Source of the DNA: Methanobacteriota archaeon
Lineage (GTDB): Archaea; Methanobacteriota; Methanobacteria; Methanobacteriales; Methanobacteriaceae
NCBI GenBank assembly: GCA_023430285.1
Contig: JAEZAV010000118.1
Span: forward strand, 1 to 10,558
Reading direction: 5' to 3'
Length of the DNA stretch: 10,558 nucleotides
Numbering within the stretch: the stretch's first letter is position 1; each line of letters starts with the position of its first letter. Below are positions 5,046 to 10,558 of the stretch, in pieces. The notes beneath the pieces were generated by a model. It was not told the origin of the DNA and did no database searches. It saw nothing but the letters and a program-made list of their open reading frames with translations. The translations under genes and the position numbers were made by a program.

Positions 5046-5735
5046 GGATTCTCTTTTCGTTTTTACAAACCCTATAACTGCCAGTATTATCATGAAAACC
5101 ATCACGTATATGATGGGACCCATGGAATGTAGATCGTAGGGTTTCATTGGTGACATGAGAACCTGATTAATATTCGGCAATAGAATTACCGATGAAAGGA
5201 AATATATTCCTGCAAACAACATTAGATTTCCGAGTAAAATTGGGTACGGTTTATTCACAACTCTCACAATAATATCGGATGAGAAGTAAACCACCAGTAT
5301 TATTAGGGTCATTAGAACTGCAGCGTACCTTCCGATCATGGCTGAAGATGCACCGATAATTGGAGATGCAATCACAATTGCAGCAATAACTGCTGTGAAA
5401 CAACATGGACATGGTGCTATCATTGCGGCACACGTTGCCTTGGCATGATTTTTTTGGTTCACCTTCCATTCCCTTATGGTGTGCACTCCAGCATAAATTA
5501 TGATGATGGACATCACACTGAACATAACGAAGTTGTAGTCTATTATGGTTTTGTAGACAGCACTCGAACTGTCTGTGATCACTGTGGAAAGTAAAAATAT
5601 TCCCACACCATATCCCAGTGCAATTAACACAGCTACTTTCTTAGAAAGTCCTGAAAAGCCCATGGCAAGACCAATTTTCACTCCAAAAAGCAAAATTGCA
5701 GATAATATTCCTAATTGCCATAACAACTCTATCAT
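5034..5735 (-). CDS. DUF2162 predicted seven-helix transporter
   Basis: A 233-residue integral membrane protein of the DUF2162 family ('predicted transporter'). About seven hydrophobic segments are visible (3-20, 33-51, 68-86, 112-129, 134-152, 165-186, 206-225). Between helices 3 and 4, a His/Lys-rich loop (NQKNHAKAT) leads into Cys102 and the cluster CPCC at 109-112, a striking possible metal or redox site at the membrane boundary. A likeness to LysE/CcdA-type carriers, which also have Cys-Pro near a helix start, is suggested by the pattern only. ATG 5735 has only a weak GGATTTGAT upstream. It is the first gene of a three-gene operon with the ExbB-like and DUF2149 genes. A TTTATA box on the minus strand near 5848-5843 is a possible promoter. 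The transported substrate is unknown. Confidence 0.9.
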   Translation of the reverse strand: MIELLWQLGILSAILLFGVKIGLAMGFSGLSKKVAVLIALGYGVGIFLLSTVITDSSSAVYKTIIDYNFVMFSVMSIIIIYAGVHTIREWKVNQKNHAKATCAAMIAPCPCCFTAVIAAIVIASPIIGASSAMIGRYAAVLMTLIILVVYFSSDIIVRVVNKPYPILLGNLMLFAGIYFLSSVILLPNINQVLMSPMKPYDLHSMGPIIYVMVFMIILAVIGFVKTKRESIWR

Positions 5736-5930
5736 TTTGTATCAAATCCTGGATTTTACTTGTCAAATTAAAATTTTTTTTTTATACCTACTCAATACTC
5801 TACTAAATAGTTTCAAAAGAAGCTATTCAACTCCCAATTAAATTTTTTTTGTTATAAAGCGACTGATATCTATATCCAATTTTTATTTCTTCTTTTTGAA
5901 AAATAGCTCCAAATTTTAAAAAAAGAATTT

Positions 5931-5975
5931 AAAAAAAAGGTAAATTGTTAGTCATTTGAAAAATGACTATTTACC
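5931..5975 (-). terminator. Strong hairpin plus T8 terminator built into the adhesin stop codon
   Basis: On the minus strand GGTAAAT (5975-5969) and AGTCATTT (5968-5961) form a continuous left arm. After a TTC loop, AAATGACT (5957-5950) and ATTTACC (5945-5939) complete the stem, with one four-base bulge (AACA). That is 15 Watson-Crick pairs, followed directly by T8 at 5938-5931 and a further T7 downstream. The last two codons (Gly, Lys) and the TAG stop are part of the stem. Confidence 0.8.
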
Positions 5976-7667
5976 AGTTATGGTGTAGTTTTTAGCAACT
6001 TTTCCGTTGATGTACACAGGTAACTGATATGAACCTTTTTTGGTAACTTTTACCCACATCTTCAGGTTAACTGTTTTATTTGCACCAACAGTTCCAGTCC
6101 AAGTTCCGTTCTTGTAGGTGAAAGGAGTGTTCTGTGCTGTGCTGATGACTTTAAATGCACTTGAAAGTTTGTCCTGAACTGTGAATGTGTTTGAAGTGTC
6201 TAATCCCATGTTTTTAAGGGTCACGGTGACAAGGAAACTTCTGTTCACATTGACTTTTGTGGTGTTGACAGCTGTGGTGTAGGATGTTTTGATATCCTTG
6301 TTGATGTTTAAACTGTTGTTTTTAGCTACTAGGTAATTTGCTCCGTTGTTGTCTGTGTAGTTCACAGATGGTGCGTAGACAGATGCACCGGATTTTTTAG
6401 CTGTGACTGTGAAGACAATTATTGCGTCACTGTAACCGTTTAGGTTGTCAACGTTCCAGGTTCCTGAGGATGTGTTGAAACTTCCCCTTGAAACTGCTTG
6501 AATCTGGTAGTTAGTGAAGTTTCCAGCTGGGAGTAAGTTGTTTATGGTTATGTTATTAGCTGTACCGTTTCCTAGGTTTGAAATTTTAACTGTGTAGGTT
6601 GTGGACTGACCATTGGTTATGTTGTTGCTTGCAAAGGAAGAACTTAAACTGATGTTTGAGTACTGGGATGCACTGTCACTGAACACACCGCTGGTTGCTT
6701 TACTCTGTAGTGAGCTGTCTGCTATGAGTATGTAGTATGGGAATGTTGGTGGGAAGCTGGTTGATTTGAGTGTGAAGTTGTTGTTGGTGATGTTGATGTT
6801 TTCAAATCCAGATGCGAGAAGAACTCCTACAAAACTGTTTTTCATGGTGTTGTTGTAGATGTTGCAGTCTGCTGCTCCGTAGGCTGTTATTGAACTGAGT
6901 GTGCAGTTGCTGATTGTGTTGTTGTACACGTTGTGACCTGCAGAGTGCATGAGGTAAATACCTTCATCTGCATTGGTGATGATGTTTCCTGTCACAGTTG
7001 CGTTGTAGCTTGAACCGTGTCTAACATCAATTCCATGGTTTGCAGCGTTTGAAACTGTGTTGTTTGCTATGTAAGCTTCTGCTGAACCAAATGCTAGAAG
7101 GCCTGTGTTTGTAAAGTTGTTAGCGGTGTTATTAATCATCTTTATTTCAGGACAATATTGTGCGTAAACTCCCCATGCTGATGAACTTAGGGTGTTGTTC
7201 AATATGTTGAGTCCTAAAACCTTAGAAGCATAGATGAGAGAACTGGATGTTGTTAAATTATTAGAATTAGTCGTGATATTAAATCCGCTTATGTTGCAGT
7301 TGTCTCCGGATGCGTTGACTGTTGCATTACTGTTGTTTAAGAAATAGAATGCTGCTGTATTTGATACTCCAAGTGCTTTAGCTGCTGCTGGAATGTTTGA
7401 GCTGTTGGTTATGGCCTTAATGACTGTTCCAGTGTTAGCTCCTACTAAATTCAGTGTCTTGTTAATTACCAGTGCAATATCGTCATATTCACTGCCTAAA
7501 AAATTTAGTGTGTCTCCAGAATTAGCATTATCGATAATTGTCTGTATCTGAGTGTTGTTAAGTCCGCTAGCTACATCTACTGTTGCCGCAGATGCACTGG
7601 ACACTCCAGAACCTAGAATCGATATCATAATTAAAGAAACTAATAATATTTTTTTGATATCCTTCAT
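5967..7667 (-). CDS. Secreted adhesin-like protein: beta-helix plus two DUF11/CARDB-like domains
   Basis: A 566-residue exported protein. A Sec signal peptide is clear: MKDIKK, a hydrophobic core at 7-20, and a cleavage site after ASA near 26-28. Residues 29-115 are a leading module (IIDNANSGDTLNF, LVINKTLNLVGA). Residues about 125-300 are short repeated turns of the type 'xxIxNNTxxNxxxGI', a right-handed parallel beta-helix as in PbH1 repeats. Residues about 330-450 and 455-562 are two beta-sandwich domains of the DUF11/CARDB kind (TYTVKISNLGNGTANNITINNLLP; SFLVTVTLKNMG). Many N-x-S/T sequons suggest heavy glycosylation. There is no C-terminal membrane helix, sorting motif or pseudomurein-binding repeat, so it is either released or held by other envelope components. 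ATG 7667 is preceded by GGAGGG at about six bases. Its own promoter and palindrome lie upstream, and a strong terminator closes it. It is paralogous to the divergent gene at 8050. Confidence 0.92.
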   Translation of the reverse strand: MKDIKKILLVSLIMISILGSGVSSASAATVDVASGLNNTQIQTIIDNANSGDTLNFLGSEYDDIALVINKTLNLVGANTGTVIKAITNSSNIPAAAKALGVSNTAAFYFLNNSNATVNASGDNCNISGFNITTNSNNLTTSSSLIYASKVLGLNILNNTLSSSAWGVYAQYCPEIKMINNTANNFTNTGLLAFGSAEAYIANNTVSNAANHGIDVRHGSSYNATVTGNIITNADEGIYLMHSAGHNVYNNTISNCTLSSITAYGAADCNIYNNTMKNSFVGVLLASGFENINITNNNFTLKSTSFPPTFPYYILIADSSLQSKATSGVFSDSASQYSNISLSSSFASNNITNGQSTTYTVKISNLGNGTANNITINNLLPAGNFTNYQIQAVSRGSFNTSSGTWNVDNLNGYSDAIIVFTVTAKKSGASVYAPSVNYTDNNGANYLVAKNNSLNINKDIKTSYTTAVNTTKVNVNRSFLVTVTLKNMGLDTSNTFTVQDKLSSAFKVISTAQNTPFTYKNGTWTGTVGANKTVNLKMWVKVTKKGSYQLPVYINGKVAKNYTITGK

Positions 7668-7716
7668 GTATACCCTCCATTTTTTTCGAACCGATCCAAA
7701 ATATCATACTCCGATT

Positions 7717-7738
7717 TTTTTGTAATCAATTACAAAAA
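7717..7738. promoter_or_regulatory. Perfect palindrome at the predicted transcription start of the minus-strand adhesin
   Basis: TTTTTGTAAT (7717-7726) and ATTACAAAAA (7729-7738) are exact reverse complements around a two-base centre. The distance from the TATA box at 7764-7754 puts transcription start at about 7735, inside the right arm. A dimeric repressor bound here would block initiation; as RNA it would be a 5'-end hairpin with almost no loop, which is less likely. Confidence 0.6.
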
Positions 7739-7753
7739 TGTGATGGTCGAATG

Positions 7754-7764
7754 TTTTATATAAA
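7754..7764 (-). promoter_or_regulatory. TATA box of the minus-strand adhesin gene
   Basis: On the minus strand TTTATATAAAA matches the archaeal box A (TTTATATA-like) very well. It lies 87 bases before the ATG at 7667, giving a leader of roughly 65-70 bases. Because the core is itself palindromic, weak use in the other direction is possible. Confidence 0.6.
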
Positions 7765-7950
7765 CATATCGAATACTGGTCAATTTTACATGGAAAATGA
7801 ATAAATAAATGTTACTGATCACTTTAAAACAATATTGAAGGATTATTTTACAAAATACCAATTATTAAGATCATAGATATGAAATAAGTTGAAATTATTA
7901 TAAATTATGCTCATTTTTTATTCAAAAGCTCATTCCACACCCAAACCTAA

Positions 7951-7960
7951 TGTATAAATA
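7951..7960 (+). promoter_or_regulatory. Probable TATA box of the plus-strand adhesin gene
   Basis: TGTATAAATA lies about 90 bases upstream of the ATG at 8050, giving a start near 7980 and a leader of roughly 70 bases. A second, weaker candidate (GAATAAATA, about 8006-8014) would give a short leader. No palindrome like that of the divergent gene is seen here. Confidence 0.45.
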
Positions 7961-8049
7961 GACAGTTCGATATATGCTAGTAATGAAGTAAATGGTTAAA
8001 CTAAAGAATAAATAGGAATTTACCGTTTATTCGTAATATTTGTGATAAA

Positions 8050-9930
8050 ATGAGACAAAGTACAAATATACGTCCCATAGTAGCTGCTGCATGCCTACTG
8101 ATACTAGTTGGCATGACTCTAGCCCCTGTTGGAGCAGCAAATGTCACTGTAAATTCTGGAATGAAAAATTCAGATATACAGAATGTGATAGACAATGCTA
8201 ATGCAGGAGATACCATTAAATTTAATGGAGGAGACTACCAAAATGTCTCACTTGTAATAAATAAGAAGTTGAATGTGGTAGGCACGAAGAATGTTGTATT
8301 AAATGGAACAGATTCTGCTGATGCGAATGGAAAAACCACCTTCGTATTCTACTTCACCAATAAAAGTTCTGGAACAGTTCTTTCAGGATTTAACATCAAC
8401 ACAAACACAGACTACGCTGTAATACTAAACAACGTCAACAATGTCATCATAGCCAACAACAGCATAAACGGTGGAGCTAGAGGTTCCATCTATGTTGCAA
8501 GCTCATCCAACATCAACCTAACCCAAAACACAATAAAAAACTCTGGTGGAAATGGAGTAACCATAGATTCATCTAGATCAGTCACACTCTACAAAAACTT
8601 GATTAACCACAACCATGGTGATGGAGTAACGGTTTTAAACTCTCAAATAACCAATTTTACTCTAAACAGAATATCCTTTAATGGGCTAAACGCCATAACC
8701 CTAAAAAATTCAAATAACACAGTCATACACAACAACAGTATAAACAACAACCAGGGTAATGGAATAGATCTTTACAACACGAAAACTACCAACATAACTG
8801 GAAACAACATCACTTACAACATACTAAACGGAATTTTGTTTGATGGATGTACCACATTTACCTATGTGTCATACAACTACTTCATACACAATTTAAACGG
8901 GATCTACTTGGATTCAATTAGTTATGGAGATATAATAGTGACTAACTTCATAGCCAAGAGTTACTCTTCACCCCTAACCCCTTACGAGTTGGATTATACT
9001 GGAACCGGAATCATGGTGGGGGACAACTTCCAAGACGACGATTCAAAAATAAAGATATACTACAACTCCATATTGGGAAACCAAGCATACTCAATTAAAA
9101 GTAATGTCAACTACGGATACCTACAGGTAGGTGCAAACTTCTATGGTACCAACGACAAATGGTCTTGTGGAGTTTGTCCAATGATTAAAACTGATATGTT
9201 GTATGCTAAAGTTGTTAACAGTGCAAATGGATTTGAATTGTTGTTTTATCAAAAAAGTAATGCGAATCAACAAGTGACCCAGATCATTGATCAGGCTGTA
9301 ACTTGGACTAATTCGATACTAAATCCAGATGATACAATCACCCAGATTAAAAATGAGTTGGGACAGATCTCAAACGGTACATCCATCTTAAATTTCACAA
9401 GGAACAAGACCAAGACCTACATAGGTACAGCAACAATCAACGGTGTAGAATTTACTTACCAATGGGATCCAGACAACAACACAGGCCAATCCGGTAACAA
9501 TGGTAATGGTACAGGCGGCAACGGCGGTAACACCAATGGAACCTCTCCTAACCAGGGAAATTCAAATTCAACAGGAACAGGAAACGATACTAATGGTACT
9601 GGTGGAACCGATAACAACGGTACTGGAGGACAATCCAACACCAATGGAACTGGTAATGGAATCACTGGCTCAGGAAATTCCAAAAGTAACGGTACAACAA
9701 CAGGATCTGGAGAGGACATAACTCAAGTAGGTTTTGAAGGTGCAAGTGCAAACAATGGTGGTCAACAGTCAGCTGGAGATTCATCAGGCGGAAGTAAAGA
9801 GAGTGGAGTTGAAGTGGCAATCAAAAACGCCATCAACAAAACAGTTACCAACCCCTTCAACAACCTGGGAATAATAGCACTCCTAGGATTAATAGGTATA
9901 GGCTACTTCAAACGGGACAAATTTAAATGA
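8050..9930 (+). CDS. Surface-anchored adhesin-like beta-helix protein
   Basis: A 626-residue exported surface protein. The signal peptide runs MRQSTNIRP, a hydrophobic core at 11-27, and cleavage near VGAA/NVTV (about 29-30). The mature N terminus (VIDNANAGDTIKF, LVINKKLNVVG at about 47-77) is clearly related to that of the divergent adhesin. Residues about 105-300 are parallel beta-helix turns (VIIANNSING, NINLTQNTIKNSGGNGV, VIHNNSINNNQGNGIDL). At 363-377 ANFYGTNDKWSCGVCP contains a C-x-x-C pair. Residues 400-470 are a mixed domain. Residues 476-555 are an Asn/Gly/Thr-rich stalk with nine N-x-S/T sequons. The C terminus (604-626) is a hydrophobic helix followed by KRDKFK, a membrane anchor placing the rest outside. 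The start ATG has GTGAT three bases upstream, a tight spacing, but the signal peptide supports it. Probable role: cell-surface or cell-cell contact; the ligand is unknown. Confidence 0.93.
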   Translation: MRQSTNIRPIVAAACLLILVGMTLAPVGAANVTVNSGMKNSDIQNVIDNANAGDTIKFNGGDYQNVSLVINKKLNVVGTKNVVLNGTDSADANGKTTFVFYFTNKSSGTVLSGFNINTNTDYAVILNNVNNVIIANNSINGGARGSIYVASSSNINLTQNTIKNSGGNGVTIDSSRSVTLYKNLINHNHGDGVTVLNSQITNFTLNRISFNGLNAITLKNSNNTVIHNNSINNNQGNGIDLYNTKTTNITGNNITYNILNGILFDGCTTFTYVSYNYFIHNLNGIYLDSISYGDIIVTNFIAKSYSSPLTPYELDYTGTGIMVGDNFQDDDSKIKIYYNSILGNQAYSIKSNVNYGYLQVGANFYGTNDKWSCGVCPMIKTDMLYAKVVNSANGFELLFYQKSNANQQVTQIIDQAVTWTNSILNPDDTITQIKNELGQISNGTSILNFTRNKTKTYIGTATINGVEFTYQWDPDNNTGQSGNNGNGTGGNGGNTNGTSPNQGNSNSTGTGNDTNGTGGTDNNGTGGQSNTNGTGNGITGSGNSKSNGTTTGSGEDITQVGFEGASANNGGQQSAGDSSGGSKESGVEVAIKNAINKTVTNPFNNLGIIALLGLIGIGYFKRDKFK

Positions 9931-9971
9931 GAAGATTGAATTAAATCCTTTTCTACTTTTTTTATTTTTTT
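9921..9971 (+). terminator. T-rich terminator of the plus-strand adhesin
   Basis: T7 at 9957-9963 and another T7 at 9965-9971 follow the TGA stop by about 27 bases. A weak stem, ATTTAA (9921-9926) with TTAAAT (9941-9946), spans the stop codon but has a 14-base loop and only AT pairs. The T tracts carry most of the evidence. Confidence 0.55.
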
Positions 9972-9999
9972 AATGAAATTTAGAATAAACAATTCTTGC

Positions 10000-10009
10000 A
10001 AAAGAAAAA
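10000..10009 (-). terminator. Possible T-rich terminator of the Fe-S protein gene
   Basis: On the minus strand TTTTTCTTTT follows the stop at 10039 by about 30 bases. No convincing hairpin precedes it. Confidence 0.35.
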
Positions 10010-10038
10010 GTAAGTTAATTTAAGTTCTATTTTATAAT

Positions 10039-10558
10039 TCAACGTCCAAGTGGACAGGTTTTGGTGCAGTTGAAGCAAACGTACTGTGATCCCAATGCTT
10101 GTGCTTGGTAGATTAGCCTGTAACTATCTCCACTTAACATTTCCTCCTGCTCATGGGGGGTTGAATTTATAAATTCAGTCCAGAAATGTTTATTTCCTCC
10201 AAATCCATAGGGCTGACTGTTTGACAAACATTTTATAACATCTGTTCTGCCATCTTCGTCTAAAGCATTTACTGGACAGTTTTTCACACAGTTATCACAG
10301 TAGGTGCAGTCAGTTTCTTCAAGGGGTGAATCTGCCTCCAGATCAAGATCTGTTAAGATGGCAATGAACATCACCTTCGAACCCATTTCAGGGTGAATGA
10401 TTAGGTTGTGCCTTCCAAAATTACCTAAACCTGCAGCGTAGGCAGCATGTCTTAGCGATACAAATCCCGATGGCATGAATGTCTGTTTGCTCATGGTAAT
10501 GGGGCCCGATGAGGGTACTATCATGACTTTTGCATTGTAGTTGGTTTTAATATAATTT
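10039..10558 (-). CDS. Double [4Fe-4S] cluster protein, QueG-like (5' end missing)
   Basis: The frame is open to the right edge, so the N terminus is missing; 172 residues remain. Counted from the ATG at 10524: VSLRHAAYAAGLGNFGRHNLIIHPEMGSKVMF at 22-53 is the signature found in epoxyqueuosine reductase (QueG) and related cobalamin/Fe-S enzymes. CTYCDNCVKNCP at 73-84 is a ferredoxin-type cluster motif. Cys99 and CFNCTKTCP at 150-158 supply the second cluster. Epoxyqueuosine reduction is a bacterial tRNA step, and archaea make archaeosine instead, so a true QueG role is unlikely; this is probably a related oxidoreductase of unknown substrate. The ATG at 10524 has no ribosome binding site and sits inside conserved sequence (KVMIVPSSGPI), so it is not the start. 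It converges with the adhesin gene. Confidence 0.88.
   Translation of the reverse strand, partial: NYIKTNYNAKVMIVPSSGPITMSKQTFMPSGFVSLRHAAYAAGLGNFGRHNLIIHPEMGSKVMFIAILTDLDLEADSPLEETDCTYCDNCVKNCPVNALDEDGRTDVIKCLSNSQPYGFGGNKHFWTEFINSTPHEQEEMLSGDSYRLIYQAQALGSQYVCFNCTKTCPLGR

Noticed and set aside
5251..5841. Two further frames (72 and 88 codons) over the DUF2162 gene
   Set aside because: Shadows of the DUF2162 frame; the Cys-rich look of one comes from the CPCC region read out of frame.
8100..9720. Repeated Asn-rich segments in the adhesin genes as possible DNA repeats or CRISPR
   Set aside because: Similarity is at the protein level (beta-helix turns); unit lengths vary and there are no constant repeats with unique spacers.
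9456..9721. Open frames on both strands within the adhesin stalk
   Set aside because: They arise from the simple Asn/Gly/Thr codon pattern; the antisense product is a Pro/Val/Leu run.

Overview
The window is a stretch of archaeal chromosome, most likely from a mesophilic Methanobacterium-like methanogen (order Methanobacteriales). The reasons are the AT-rich spacers with TTTATA-type boxes, the GGAGGTGAT-class ribosome binding sites, two secreted Asn/Thr-rich beta-helix 'adhesin-like' proteins of the kind abundant in pseudomurein methanogens, and a DUF2162 / MotA-TolQ-ExbB / DUF2149 gene set that I know mainly from methanogens. The order is inferred from gene content, not from a marker gene. 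I see no mobile element, tRNA, rRNA or CRISPR array.

Layout. 1-381 (+): 5'-truncated TspO/MBR membrane protein. 452-1180 (-): metallo-beta-lactamase-fold hydrolase. 1438-1689 (+): 83-aa three-helix membrane protein. 1775-2152 (-): small membrane-anchored FxLYD-like protein. 2153-2759: about 600 bases without a gene, very AT-rich, holding promoter-like boxes. 2760-3173 (+): DUF3788 protein. 3268-3966 (-): DUF169 protein. 4059-5735 (-): three-gene operon transcribed in the order DUF2162, ExbB-like, DUF2149. 5967-7667 (-) and 8050-9930 (+): two divergent, paralogous surface proteins sharing a 382-bp promoter region. 10039-10558 (-): 5'-truncated protein with two [4Fe-4S] motifs, QueG-like.

The most interesting part is the operon at 4059-5735. 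The DUF2149 protein carries an ExbD-like transmembrane motif with an Asp at position 25, the same index as the essential Asp of E. coli ExbD. Next to an ExbB homologue this suggests a proton-driven ExbB/ExbD-type motor in a cell with no outer membrane. The partner is a seven-helix DUF2162 protein with a CPCC cluster. The ExbB-like gene appears to begin at an AUA codon behind a perfect Shine-Dalgarno sequence.

A second theme is RNA structure at gene ends. Inverted repeats overlap or abut the stop codon of most transcription-unit-terminal genes, usually followed by a T tract, but not the two genes inside the operon. The clearest are at 1666-1700 and 5931-5975. Two palindromes (7717-7738 and 2175-2199) sit where transcription should start for one adhesin and for the FxLYD gene, and look like operators.
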